The notes under the pieces were generated by a model. That model was not told the origin of the DNA, searched no databases, and saw only the letters and a program-made list of their open reading frames with translations. DNA of 39,195 nucleotides, taken from Armatimonadota bacterium. Lineage in GTDB: Bacteria > Armatimonadota > Armatimonadia > Armatimonadales > Armatimonadaceae. Positions 15,857 to 23,888 of the stretch are shown here, piece by piece. The first letter of the stretch is position 1. The number at the start of each line of letters is the position of its first letter. Both the position numbers and the translations under genes were made by a program. The stretch spans positions 1 through 39,195 of the forward strand of contig JAPLCP010000141.1 of the NCBI GenBank assembly GCA_026392155.1, given 5' to 3'.

Positions 15857-16555
15857 ATGACGGCACACGAGTGGCTCGCTGCCAACCTCCCCGATGCCCG
15901 TCCGCTTGCCAAAAGCAACAGCGCCACAATAGCCTGGCGCACGCCCGCGCTTTTTGTCAAGTTCTTCCCCTACGCCCTCCAGGAGCGGGCCGCGGTCGAG
16001 GCGGAGATCGCCTCGGCGGGCCTACACGAGAATATCATCCCCTCGCTGATGATGTGTGGCGTGGACGACGGCATGATCTTGATCTACCCGTTTGTCTCGG
16101 GCGAGACGCTCAGTACATGCGAGGCCCGCGAAAAATTCTACGCCCTGCCACTTGCCGAGCGCCGCGCCGCCCTCGCGACGATTCTCTCAGCACTGGCAGC
16201 TATCACGTCGGCAGGCTGGCTCCTAGTGGACTTCTACGAGGGGAATGTAATCTACGACTACGAGAACAAAAAGCCCTGGGTCTTCGACTGGGACTTGTGC
16301 CTAAAAGCCGAGAGCTTCGTGCTTACCACCGAGCGCAACTGGGGCAGCTCGCGCCTCATGGCCCCGGAGGAGTTTGTCAAAGGGGCGCTTATCGACAGCC
16401 AAACCAATGTCTTCAATCTAGGTAAGTTTGTCTTGCTGACTCTAGGTAGCGATGCCACGGAGACAGAGACAGCCACTCTCACCCGCGCCACGAGCCCTGA
16501 AAAATCCCTGCGCCACGGCTCCGTCGCGGCCCTGGTTACCGAACTAGGACTCTAG
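15857..16555 (+). CDS. Protein-kinase-like protein (serine/threonine kinase fold)
   Basis: 232 aa. A small N-lobe with a candidate ATP-binding Lys in PALFVKFFPYALQERAAVEAEIAS (VKF...E) is followed by a C-lobe with DFYEGNVIYDYENKKPWVFDWDL. There DFYEGN takes the catalytic-loop place of HRDxxxxN and DWD replaces DFG. SSRLMAPEEFVKGALIDSQTNVFNLGKFVL then matches the APE helix and the following D-x-x-S/T-N-V-F-x-L-G segment of bacterial small Ser/Thr kinases. It lacks a glycine-rich loop of classical form, so activity is plausible but not certain. Encoded 2 bp after the HAF-repeat protein, which may be its partner or substrate. The C-terminus ends near a short unassigned stretch. Confidence 0.72.
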   Translation: MTAHEWLAANLPDARPLAKSNSATIAWRTPALFVKFFPYALQERAAVEAEIASAGLHENIIPSLMMCGVDDGMILIYPFVSGETLSTCEAREKFYALPLAERRAALATILSALAAITSAGWLLVDFYEGNVIYDYENKKPWVFDWDLCLKAESFVLTTERNWGSSRLMAPEEFVKGALIDSQTNVFNLGKFVLLTLGSDATETETATLTRATSPEKSLRHGSVAALVTELGL

Positions 16556-16671
16556 CGCTTCGCAGGTTTAGGGCGCATGAGGTCTCCGGCGATACGTGCG
16601 GCGGCAGCGCCAAAACGGCGCTCATCAGCCCATCAATCGCAACAACTTTTCCCTGAGCCAGCGCCTTGAGG
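16556..16671 (-). other. Intergenic stretch with possible coding remnant
   Basis: Between the kinase-like gene and the S41 peptidase end. On the minus strand a short frame ends at a TAG at 16552-16554 and reads ADERRFGAAAARIAGDLMR near its end, which resembles a real protein C-terminus. It is closed by a stop about 25 codons upstream and has no start. It may be decayed coding sequence; no function is assigned and nothing else is seen. Confidence 0.25.
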
Positions 16672-17964
16672 CTAGGGCACCTTCGACGCTAGCTCTAGCG
16701 CCTTGGCCAGCACGGGGTCCTTGCCCGAGCGCAGGTCCGCGATGGTTGTCGAGACGGCGATATCGGGCTGCACCCCAAGCCCTTCAAACGGTGAGCCATC
16801 GGGGAAGGAGTCGCGCTTCGACGAGACCCGGAAGCCGATGCCATTGGGAAAGCTCACCGAGTATGGCTGCCCTGTACTGCCCCCGGTCGCCTCCCCGATA
16901 ATCGTGGCGCGGTGGTTGTCCTTGAAGGGGATGCAGCAGTCCTCCCCTGCAGAAAAGACACTGCGGTCAATCAGGATAAAGACCTTCCCCGCAAAGACCA
17001 GCTTGCTGGGCTTGCTCCAAGTGCTGGGAGAGAAGTACATGCCCGTGCCAAGGTCGCGGAGGGTCGAGAGTGCCCCGTAGGTCTCGTCGTGCGGGGCCTT
17101 CGGGTCTTTGTCCAGCTCCGTGATATAGTCCCCCCAGACCTTGAAGACCGCGACATGCTGCGGCGACTGCCAGCTGGCACTGCGGTAGGGGCGATCCATC
17201 AGGGCATCGATTAGCTTTGACGGAGTTGAGCCACCCCCGTTGCCACGCAGATCCAAGATCAGGCTCTTGGCCCCCTTGTACTCCGTCACCAGCTTTAGTG
17301 CGTCCTCCTCAAACACCGCGGGCTGAAATGCGGGAACCTTGATGTAGGCGACCTGGTCTTTGACGAGCCAGCGCCCCTCGGTCTTCTCGGTGACATTGAT
17401 AAAGGGAACGCGCTTGATGGTCACTTTGGTGCCATCGCCCTTGACCAGCTGGAACTGTGGCGGGAAGAGATAGCGCTGGTAGGTAAAGCGATTGCGACTG
17501 TCGCGCTCACTGGAGGCGCTGATGTAGCGCTTCTTGCTCTGGTAGAAGGTCTCAAACGGCTGGCTGTCTAGCGATACGAGAACCTCCCCAACCTTCAGCT
17601 CCGGGATGTGCGAGTAGGTCACGACCCACTTGTCCTCGTAGTACCCTGCCTGAAAGCCCAGCGACTCGCCATTGTAGGTACCCAACCAGTCGTCGTAGAA
17701 GTTCGAGTGGCCGTTCTTCAGCTCTGCGACAAAGGCGATACAGGCCAGATCGAAGGCGTAGCGGTCCTTTGCCGCAAAGGCCTCATCCAGGAGCTTGGCG
17801 TAGCTTGCCTCTAGATCAAAGTCCGGGATGGCCGAGAGATGCGCGAAGTAGAACTTTACCGCGGCGTAGAGCTTCGCCGTGATGAGTGCCCGCTCTCGGG
17901 GGGCCAGAGCTGCAGGAGTGGTCTGGGTAAGCGCTGCGGTGGTGACGAGTGGCAAGAATATCAT
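16672..17964 (-). CDS. S41 family (C-terminal processing/tricorn-like) serine peptidase
   Basis: 430 aa. Residues 1-19 look like a signal peptide or short anchor (MIFLPLVTTAALTQTTPAA). An N-terminal helical region (~25-85) precedes a PDZ-like segment (LKVGEVLVSLDSQPFETFY, ~122-141), then the S41 core: SLILDLRGNGGGSTPSKL (235-251), the nucleophile Ser338 in DRSVFSAGED, and IIGEATGGSTGQP with the basic/acidic partners around it. The family cleaves C-terminal ends of substrates in the periplasm or outside the cell. Length is normal. Its start lies 14 bp after the stop of the metalloprotease-like gene, so the two are probably co-transcribed. Confidence 0.88.
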   Translation of the reverse strand: MIFLPLVTTAALTQTTPAALAPRERALITAKLYAAVKFYFAHLSAIPDFDLEASYAKLLDEAFAAKDRYAFDLACIAFVAELKNGHSNFYDDWLGTYNGESLGFQAGYYEDKWVVTYSHIPELKVGEVLVSLDSQPFETFYQSKKRYISASSERDSRNRFTYQRYLFPPQFQLVKGDGTKVTIKRVPFINVTEKTEGRWLVKDQVAYIKVPAFQPAVFEEDALKLVTEYKGAKSLILDLRGNGGGSTPSKLIDALMDRPYRSASWQSPQHVAVFKVWGDYITELDKDPKAPHDETYGALSTLRDLGTGMYFSPSTWSKPSKLVFAGKVFILIDRSVFSAGEDCCIPFKDNHRATIIGEATGGSTGQPYSVSFPNGIGFRVSSKRDSFPDGSPFEGLGVQPDIAVSTTIADLRSGKDPVLAKALELASKVP

Positions 17965-17978
17965 GTTGTTTATCTTTC

Positions 17979-19214
17979 TTAAAATTTCTCTGCGTAGTGG
18001 CTGGCGGCGAGAAACGCCTTGAAGTTGGTGATGTGGAGGATGTCATGGACGGCTTGTTTTTTATCTGCGGCGTTTTTGTAGTAGGCCTCGCAGATCTTGT
18101 AGCCCATGAAGTAGCCCAGATCGTCGGGGCGCTTGCCCTCGCCGCTCTCGGAGTAGAGCCAGACTTTTTGCTTATCGAAGCGCAGCATGTCCTGCTGGAA
18201 CTTCTTCCAGAGCTCGCGCTCGTGGGCATTGCCGTAGGGGAAGACCTCGCGCTCGTGGAACTGCCCGACGCTCCCGGAGCAGAGCTCGCCCAGAAAGTCC
18301 GCGCTGCCTTCTTGGATACAGGCGCGGAGCAGCGTGGCATCGAGCGTGTTGTAGCGCTGCTGAAAGTGGATCATCTCATGGGCGATGATAAACGGCAGGT
18401 CGTGGGTCGGGGTGAGCACGAGCTTTTGCCAGCGCCCGAGCTCCTCGGTGGGGGTCTGTGGTCTGGCGGTGTACATCTCCGCGCTCATCAGTAAACTGCG
18501 CCCCGAGACCGTCCCACCGCCGTAGAATGCTCCAATACAGAAAGTCGACGCAGGAAACTGGGCGTCGGGGTAGAGCGCCTTGAACTTACGAAACGCGGCT
18601 ATAGTTGCGGGGCGTTGCTTGGCGATCTCGTAGGTCGCGGGCCGGATCGCAGCAAAGAACTTAGGGTTAGCCGTGACAAAGCTCGCGACTCCCGCCGCAC
18701 TGGCCCGGCGCACCCGAACCCAGTCCTTCATTCCGGGCGTTGCCTTATCAAAGTAGTCCCGCTGGAAGATCGCGGTGCGCTGGGTTCCTGGCGGAAGTGA
18801 GATTGCCTTGTCGTAGGCCGCCCAAAAACGCGGGATATCGTCGGTGATAAACGGCGCACGGTCCGGGTTTGCCAGCGCAATCCGACGGCTCTCGGCAGCT
18901 TTTTCGGTGTGCACAAGAATCCCTGCCCAACGTGAGTCGGTGCGAATGCCCTCGAAGTCCGTGTCTTTCTTTAAGAGCGGGGCATCGTCGAAGCCCGCCT
19001 TGAGCGCCTGCTCCAGCACGGAGAACGCCCGGTCACGATCCCCCGCGAGGGCAAGCGCACAGGCCGTATTGTAGAGCGCCTCGGGCTGGCGCTCCCCCAT
19101 GGAGATCGCGTAGAGGCCTAGGGCACTCGCCTCTAAGTAGTGCTTGGCATCGTAGGCGGCCTGAAACGCCTGAGCGAGCTGCTGAAGATTGGGGGGAGTC
19201 TGTAGGAGAGCCAT
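17979..19214 (-). CDS. DUF2268-like zinc metalloprotease with N-terminal TPR-like repeat
   Basis: 411 aa. Residues ~10-75 contain TPR-like helices (EALYNTACALALAGDRDRAFSVLEQALKAGF). The rest resembles DUF2268 (predicted Zn-dependent proteases): HEMIH at 279-283 supplies the zinc-binding HExxH, and Glu302 in QEGSADFLGEL is the likely third ligand, a gluzincin arrangement. A Gly/Tyr-rich GAFYGGGTVSG block precedes it, as in the family. No signal peptide is seen although its co-transcribed neighbour is an S41 peptidase; function in the cytoplasm or non-classical export is open. The ATG is set by a TATTCT box 7 nt upstream; a GAGGG also lies in the spacer. Confidence 0.78.
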   Translation of the reverse strand: MALLQTPPNLQQLAQAFQAAYDAKHYLEASALGLYAISMGERQPEALYNTACALALAGDRDRAFSVLEQALKAGFDDAPLLKKDTDFEGIRTDSRWAGILVHTEKAAESRRIALANPDRAPFITDDIPRFWAAYDKAISLPPGTQRTAIFQRDYFDKATPGMKDWVRVRRASAAGVASFVTANPKFFAAIRPATYEIAKQRPATIAAFRKFKALYPDAQFPASTFCIGAFYGGGTVSGRSLLMSAEMYTARPQTPTEELGRWQKLVLTPTHDLPFIIAHEMIHFQQRYNTLDATLLRACIQEGSADFLGELCSGSVGQFHEREVFPYGNAHERELWKKFQQDMLRFDKQKVWLYSESGEGKRPDDLGYFMGYKICEAYYKNAADKKQAVHDILHITNFKAFLAASHYAEKF

Positions 19215-19221
19215 GCCCTCT

Positions 19222-19227
19222 AGAATA
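19222..19227 (-). promoter_or_regulatory. -10 box TATTCT, 7 nt before ATG 19214
   Basis: TATTCT then AGAGGGC then ATG on the minus strand. It drives the metalloprotease/S41 pair. The spacer GAGGG could also be a close Shine-Dalgarno. Confidence 0.45.
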
Positions 19228-19244
19228 GCAACAATAAATCGAAA

Positions 19245-20054
19245 TTACTTGAAAGAACTGTGCATTTTGGAAGCGGATTTGCGGAACTGATGTGGCGAGA
19301 CTCCTTGGTGCTTACGAAACGTGCGACTGAAGTGGCTCTGGTCGGCAAAGCCCAGCTCCTGAGCAAGCTCCGCCAGGGAAAGTTCGGGCTGGGTGCGCAG
19401 GCGATGACAGGCTTCAAAAATTCGGAGCTGGCGCACGAACTCTCCCGGCGTGGTGTGGTAGTGCTGGCGGAAGGCGCGAACTAAATGTGACGGATGAATC
19501 TCTACCAACGCCGAGAGTTCGGTCAGAGTCGGCGGGGTGGCGAGGTTCTCCCGGAGTGTGGCCTCTACACAGCCAAGCCAGCTCGCGGCCTGTGTGCTTG
19601 TCGTGTCTTGATGGCGTGCGAGGTTTCCCAAGAGCTCCAGGACAATCCCCTCGGCAATTAAAGGCGAGTAGGCATCCCAGCCCAGAAACTCCTGGTAGAG
19701 CCGTCGCATCAGAGCCGTGGGTGGCCCGCTCTGGTGCATAGCGTAGCCGCCATGCAGGTGGCGGTGGGTCTGATCTGTGGGGGCAAGCTCCAGGTGGAAG
19801 CAGCGTCCCCCACTCTCAGGTGCCCACCGCGTGGCATGGGTCTCTCCTGCGGGTAAGACCACCAGTGTCGCGGGGAGATGTATCCTCTCTTGGCGAACAG
19901 CACTCTCACTACAGCACCCTTCCAGGACAAAGTAGAAGAGCGTGGTGTCGTGTGTGTGCGGCGGCGTGCTCTGGTCTGGCAGATACTGGTTCTCAGAGAG
20001 GGTTAGCCCTCCTACCCGCACACAACGCGATGTCTCGCCAAAAAATCTCCCCAT
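19245..20054 (-). CDS. AraC family transcriptional regulator
   Basis: 269 aa. The N-terminal half is a cupin-like sensor (PPHTHDTTLFYFVLEG, LVVLPAGETHATRW). The C-terminal ~100 residues hold the two helix-turn-helix motifs of AraC/XylS proteins: PTLTELSALVEIHPSHLVRAFRQHYHTTPGEFVRQ and LSLAELAQELGFADQSHFSRTFRKHQGVSPHQFR, the second matching the family signature closely. It binds DNA and usually responds to a small ligand. On the same strand, its stop is 30 bp before the metalloprotease gene start and the pilin-like gene ends 99 bp upstream. Target genes cannot be named; the adjacent secreted peptidase pair is a candidate. Confidence 0.93.
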   Translation of the reverse strand: MGRFFGETSRCVRVGGLTLSENQYLPDQSTPPHTHDTTLFYFVLEGCCSESAVRQERIHLPATLVVLPAGETHATRWAPESGGRCFHLELAPTDQTHRHLHGGYAMHQSGPPTALMRRLYQEFLGWDAYSPLIAEGIVLELLGNLARHQDTTSTQAASWLGCVEATLRENLATPPTLTELSALVEIHPSHLVRAFRQHYHTTPGEFVRQLRIFEACHRLRTQPELSLAELAQELGFADQSHFSRTFRKHQGVSPHQFRKSASKMHSSFK

Positions 20055-20153
20055 AGTCTGCTCTTCATATAAATGCCCAGTTTAATGCACTTGCTTACAC
20101 AGGCAATACAGAAGACATGAAAATCGTCCCTGAGGTTCTTTTTATCGCAGATT

Positions 20154-20969
20154 TTAGGTGTCCGCCGTACCTCCGGGAATGCCGGAGAGGTCGCAGGGGA
20201 GCGTGTAAGTGGGCACCGTGGTTGCGCCGCTGGGGGAGGTGCCAGGGATGGTGCCTCTTTTGTTGGAGAACTTGGCATGGCCGTCTACAAATCCGACATT
20301 GAAGCCATCGGAGTGGCGCGAGTCACCAGGGAAGTTGTCCCATCCGAAGACACTGGTTGCTCCCAGGAGGGAGCACCCCTCGGCGGTGCGTTTGGCGTTG
20401 GCTCCAGGCCTGTCGTAGCGGGTGTCGTAGAACATCGTGGTCGTCACGGGTTCGTTCACCGCTGCTAGCGCGATCACCGGATCGGCCTCAAAGAGCCCCG
20501 GTGGCAGGCCGGGATCTTGGAAAAGCGCAAAGTTGATGCCGTAGGAGGCGTAGCGAAAAGTCGTGGTGAGCTGCAAACCAATCGGGGCAATCGTGGCCCG
20601 GAAGTCTACCCCAGGACGTTGCGAGGGACAGACCAGTATATCCGTGTTTTTCATGTAGGGCATGATCAGACTGTAGACCGTCTCCACCGTTGCCCCACTA
20701 CCCGGCACGATAATCCCGCCGCGCCCCAAGGGGTCAGCCATGCAGCCACTCACACAGTTCACGCTCTGTGGGAACGTCTCGTCGTAGTCTTGCAGATACA
20801 TCAGGGCCGAGAGCGAGAACTGCTTCACGTTGGAGAGGCAAGAGATGCTGCGTGCTTTCTCTCGGGCCTGCGCAAAGACCGGGAAGAGAATGGCGGCAAG
20901 AATGGCGATAATGGCAATAACGACGAGTAACTCGATGAGCGTAAAGGCTCGCTTCTGTACTTTCTTCAT
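20154..20969 (-). CDS. Type II secretion/type IV pseudopilin-like protein (DUF1559, H-x9-DG)
   Basis: 271 aa from the ATG giving [26 protein letters not shown] site 9 nt upstream supports this start over a TTG at 20999. The prepilin-peptidase site is A-FTLIE (Ala rather than the usual Gly before Phe), followed by a hydrophobic helix to ~35 and [17 protein letters not shown], the usual DUF1559 continuation. Near the end the segment [17 protein letters not shown] carries the H-x9-DG motif of this family, common in Planctomycetota and Armatimonadota. Such proteins are assembled or displayed through type II secretion or type IV pilus systems; most genomes carry many copies. Its own transcription start is probably a TACAAT box at 20989-20994. 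Confidence 0.93.
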   Translation of the reverse strand: MKKVQKRAFTLIELLVVIAIIAILAAILFPVFAQAREKARSISCLSNVKQFSLSALMYLQDYDETFPQSVNCVSGCMADPLGRGGIIVPGSGATVETVYSLIMPYMKNTDILVCPSQRPGVDFRATIAPIGLQLTTTFRYASYGINFALFQDPGLPPGLFEADPVIALAAVNEPVTTTMFYDTRYDRPGANAKRTAEGCSLLGATSVFGWDNFPGDSRHSDGFNVGFVDGHAKFSNKRGTIPGTSPSGATTVPTYTLPCDLSGIPGGTADT

Positions 20970-20988
20970 GATGAATTGTCCTCGCCGC

Positions 20989-20994
20989 ATTGTA
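20989..20994 (-). promoter_or_regulatory. -10 box TACAAT upstream of pseudopilin gene
   Basis: TACAAT 19 nt before the ATG, with GAGGA between them. This is a short-leader promoter of the ordinary Shine-Dalgarno kind. Confidence 0.4.
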
Positions 20995-21022
20995 GACAAT
21001 CTCTTGGCATGGAGTATTAAGG

Positions 21023-21028
21023 CATAAT
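21023..21028 (+). promoter_or_regulatory. -10-like box CATAAT, 5 nt before ATG 21034
   Basis: CATAAT followed by GAAGT and ATG. The hexamer also precedes the selenoprotein gene at 38139. Leaderless by spacing. Confidence 0.45.
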
Positions 21029-21033
21029 GAAGT

Positions 21034-21681
21034 ATGCTCGCTGATCCAAAAACCTATCTTGCCCCTCTGAGTGAGGAGCTGACGAAAACCTGGCCGAAGA
21101 ACCGCCTCGTGAATATTGTCTGCCACGGACATAGTGTGCCGGCGGGGTACTTCAAGACGCCGGTTGTGGATAGCTTTCATGCCTACCCGCACCTGCTCCA
21201 CAGAGCTCTCAAGGCACGTTTTCCTCATGCCGTACTCAATGTCATCGTGACGGCAATCGGGGGCGAGGAGTCCGAGAGTGGGGCGAGGCGCTTTGAGTCC
21301 GAGGTGCTCTGCCACCGACCCGACTTGCTCTTGATAGACTACGGCCTCAACGACCGCCGTATTGGGCTGGAGCGTGCGCAGGCAGCGTGGACCACGATGA
21401 TTCAGGCGGCGAAAAAGCGCAATATCAAGCTGATTCTCTGCACCCCGACTCTGGATAATGGCGACCTAATCGAGCTTCGTAAGCATGCCATCCAAGAGCG
21501 AGCGCTTGCGGAGACTTTTGAGCTTGGGCTAGCCGATAGCTTTGCCCGCTGGGAGCAAGCGAGCGCTGAGGGCACGCTGCGCGAGGCGCTACTCTCTCAG
21601 AGCAACCACCCCAACGAAGCCGGGCACATCTTGGTTGTCGAGGAGCTACTCCGCTGGTTTCCCGCCCTGCGTGGGGTATAG
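21034..21681 (+). CDS. SGNH/GDSL hydrolase-like protein
   Basis: 215 aa, no signal peptide. The SGNH blocks are visible: block I as [10 protein letters not shown] with nucleophile Ser34, block II as [10 protein letters not shown] (Gly76/Gly77), block III as DYGLNDRR with Asn106, and block V as SNHPNEAGH with His192. The Asp normally three residues before that His (D-x-x-H) is Gln189 here, so the catalytic triad is altered. SGNH enzymes remove acyl or acetyl groups from lipids or sugars. Located between a divergent pseudopilin gene and a lipoprotein gene whose -10 box overlaps this stop codon. Confidence 0.82.
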   Translation: MLADPKTYLAPLSEELTKTWPKNRLVNIVCHGHSVPAGYFKTPVVDSFHAYPHLLHRALKARFPHAVLNVIVTAIGGEESESGARRFESEVLCHRPDLLLIDYGLNDRRIGLERAQAAWTTMIQAAKKRNIKLILCTPTLDNGDLIELRKHAIQERALAETFELGLADSFARWEQASAEGTLREALLSQSNHPNEAGHILVVEELLRWFPALRGV

Positions 21682-21682
21682 T
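21677..21682 (+). promoter_or_regulatory. -10 box TATAGT, 6 nt before ATG 21689
   Basis: TATAGT overlaps the TAG stop of the SGNH gene; spacer TACAGG, then ATG. It selects this start over longer frames that overlap the SGNH gene. Confidence 0.5.
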
Positions 21683-21688
21683 TACAGG

Positions 21689-22291
21689 ATGAGACGCTAC
21701 ACTTTTCTCCTCCCACTCGCCGCTCTTGGTCTGCTCGGTTGCTCGCCCGAGAAACCCGCAGAACCACAGACCGCCCCGGCTACCACAGCCCCAGGCGAGA
21801 CCCACTCTGCTGACGATGGTCATGGCCACAGTGCCACAGCAACAGATCCCCACGCCGCCCCTAAGGCCCCTAAGGCCCCTAAAGCCCCCGAGGCTCCTAA
21901 GGCCCCTGCCGCCAGCGATGCTTCCATGCCGGGTGGCCCCATGGCAGGAGCCGCAGATCCCTACGCCCCGCTCTCGAAAACGCCCGAGCTGGATGCCAAG
22001 ATCGCAGAGGCCGAAAAATCGGGCGATAAGGCTGCCCTCGTCGATGCCTATGTCAAGCGGGGAATGTTCCGGATGCGCGATGACGACAAGGCGGGACAGC
22101 GGGTTAAGTACCGTGCCGCACTCTCGGATTTTAGAAAAGCCCTAAAAATATCTGGGAATGATACTAACGCTTTAGTTGGTAAAGATCAAATAGAGAGCAT
22201 TTATACGGGCATGGGCCGTCCTGTCCCCTCGGAAGCTGAGGCAGACGAAGTAAGCCGCACCGGAGTGTATAAACCAAAGCCAGGCGAGTAA
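21689..22291 (+). CDS. Lipoprotein with His-rich and Ala-Pro-Lys repeat linker
   Basis: 200 aa. Lipoprotein signal MRRYTFLLPLAALGLLGC with lipobox Cys18. A low-complexity linker follows: a His/Asp-rich patch (HSADDGHGHSATATDPHA), then tandem APK/APE units, as in surface-tethering linkers. Residues ~105-180 form two predicted helices with a TPR-like look (KRGMFRMRDDDKAG, YRAALSDFRKALKISG). The protein is probably anchored in the outer or inner membrane with a periplasmic helical domain. I do not recognise a named family. The His-rich patch might bind metal; this is speculation. The last ~60 codons are noticeably lower in GC than the first part. Confidence 0.72.
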   Translation: MRRYTFLLPLAALGLLGCSPEKPAEPQTAPATTAPGETHSADDGHGHSATATDPHAAPKAPKAPKAPEAPKAPAASDASMPGGPMAGAADPYAPLSKTPELDAKIAEAEKSGDKAALVDAYVKRGMFRMRDDDKAGQRVKYRAALSDFRKALKISGNDTNALVGKDQIESIYTGMGRPVPSEAEADEVSRTGVYKPKPGE

Positions 22292-22372
22292 CAAAACCTG
22301 CCGTGGCACAGTTATTGCACTATCTGATCCTAGATCACTGCCCGAGAGGGCACAAGGAACAGGTAGACTCTC

Positions 22373-23068
22373 TTGAAAAACTTCTTTCGCTTAGCTGTTG
22401 CCACGGCAGTTCTCACAGTCACCACATTTGCGCACGCCCAGACATCACTCTTTGCCAACTTCCAGCAGATTGGCGCGACTAAGCCATTCGAGTTTATCAA
22501 CGACGGGGTCAACTCTCGTTTCATCACCTCGGTGGTAGTTCCTGTAAACTTCTTCTACCGCGCTCCCAATAGCAGTGGAACGATTGATGTCGCTCTTCCT
22601 GCAAACCTGACGATCACCTCCATAGTCAATGGAACCGCCTCGCTCAGTTCCCCCACGATCTCTCAAAAATTACAGAGCGTCGAGATGGTTTTCACGGGAA
22701 CAGGAGCCGTTACCGGGAACCTGCTGACGATTATCAACTCTTCTACAGGAACCCTAGGGGGGGTTCTTGGAGACTCTGGAGCCGGGCTTGAGGAGACTCA
22801 CGGCGTTTCTGGGGGAGTGGTCAACTACTCTTCGGCTTACCTCGATTTTAGCGCCTCCACCCAGCGCAACTACAGCCTTGCTATCAACAATATCGCGCCC
22901 CCTGGACTTGCCAATGGTGCGGGTAACTACCTGGCAGGATTCACCTCAGATGTGACTGGTCAGTTTTCTTCTAATGGCATGGTTCCAGAACCCTCCACCG
23001 TAATGTTGCTAGGTTTTGGTGGTTTAGGGCTTATCGCGAGATACCGCCGCAAAAAAGATCACTGCTAG
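22373..23068 (+). CDS. PEP-CTERM sorting-domain protein 1
   Basis: 231 aa with a TTG start giving a signal peptide MKNFFRLAVATAVLTVTTFAHA. A ~180-residue Ser/Thr/Asn-rich beta region follows, then the tripartite PEP-CTERM end: VPEPSTVMLLGFGGLGLIARYRRKK, i.e. Pro-Glu-Pro, a hydrophobic helix and a basic tail. Such proteins are exported and processed by an exosortase (EpsH-type), usually into extracellular matrix. It is a paralogue of the next gene: LFANFQQ/LFATFTQ near the mature N-terminus and GNYLAGFTSDVTGQF/GNGYLAPFTTTATGNF before PEP align. No exosortase is in the window. Gene GC is lower than surroundings. Confidence 0.85.
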   Translation: MKNFFRLAVATAVLTVTTFAHAQTSLFANFQQIGATKPFEFINDGVNSRFITSVVVPVNFFYRAPNSSGTIDVALPANLTITSIVNGTASLSSPTISQKLQSVEMVFTGTGAVTGNLLTIINSSTGTLGGVLGDSGAGLEETHGVSGGVVNYSSAYLDFSASTQRNYSLAINNIAPPGLANGAGNYLAGFTSDVTGQFSSNGMVPEPSTVMLLGFGGLGLIARYRRKKDHC

Positions 23069-23168
23069 TCTTACTAGTTTTAGTGTTATTTTTCACTCAG
23101 AGTAACTTTATTAGGGTATAAAATGTAAGATTATCAAAAGGGGTCTATCGTGGACAGCTGAAAACAAA

Positions 23169-23888
23169 ATGAACTTCAAATATACCAAAGTACTGTTATC
23201 TGTCGGCACGCTAGGTTTGACCCTGTGTGCCGTGCCTGCTCAGGCTCAAGAGCTGTTTGCCACATTTACTCAGGCGTTTCAGACTCCTGCCTTCACGTAC
23301 TCTTCTACTAGCAGTGGTGCGACTCTGGGCCTGGCAAGTGCCATCCCTGTGAGCTTCCAGTTCCAGACAATCAATGGACTTGGTGCCGCCGTCGGCGAGG
23401 ATATTGAAGCAACCATGACCATGTCAGCGGTGAGCGCGGGCAATGCCTTCTCCAGCACCAGCTTTCTCGTCCAGCCCATGAAAGATATCGAGCTGCGCTT
23501 CACGTCCACCAGTGCGGCTCCAGACTCCGGCGATCTGCTTCGCGTGTCTCTGACTACGGGTAATCTTGTGGCACGTGTAGGCGGGCAGACCGCTAGACTA
23601 ACCGGCACTGAGAGTTCCACCAGCAACAACATCGTAACGTTCGACTCGGATTACTTGGATTTCTCCCAGCCTCTCGTCAATAAAAACTTCGCAATCTCTT
23701 TCACGAGTATTGCTCCTGATATTGCAAATGGAGGAAACGGCTATCTAGCCCCCTTCACCACCACTGCCACCGGCAACTTTGGATCGGACCCGCTTCCTCC
23801 TCCCAAGAACAATATCCCAGAGCCTGCCACTCTCGTGCTAGCTATGCTGGGTGGTCTTGCCCTTGCTCGCCGGCGCAGGGCTGCCTAG
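23169..23888 (+). CDS. PEP-CTERM sorting-domain protein 2
   Basis: 239 aa. Signal peptide MNFKYTKVLLSVGTLGLTLCAVPAQA. A beta-rich Thr/Ser/Ala region follows, then IPEPATLVLAMLGGLALARRRRAA, a clear PEP-CTERM signal with an Arg-rich tail. Tandem paralogue of the preceding protein, 100 bp downstream. The gap holds a TATAAA-like box (~23116) and no strong hairpin, so it may have its own promoter. The body is unrelated to any domain I can name. Ends one base before the convergent VanW gene, so the two transcripts must overlap or terminate within coding sequence. Confidence 0.86.
   Translation: MNFKYTKVLLSVGTLGLTLCAVPAQAQELFATFTQAFQTPAFTYSSTSSGATLGLASAIPVSFQFQTINGLGAAVGEDIEATMTMSAVSAGNAFSSTSFLVQPMKDIELRFTSTSAAPDSGDLLRVSLTTGNLVARVGGQTARLTGTESSTSNNIVTFDSDYLDFSQPLVNKNFAISFTSIAPDIANGGNGYLAPFTTTATGNFGSDPLPPPKNNIPEPATLVLAMLGGLALARRRRAA

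Noticed and set aside
21868-21910. Tandem GCCCCTAAG-like units as a CRISPR or VNTR
   Set aside because: They simply encode an Ala-Pro-Lys linker in a lipoprotein; units are 9 bp with no spacers.
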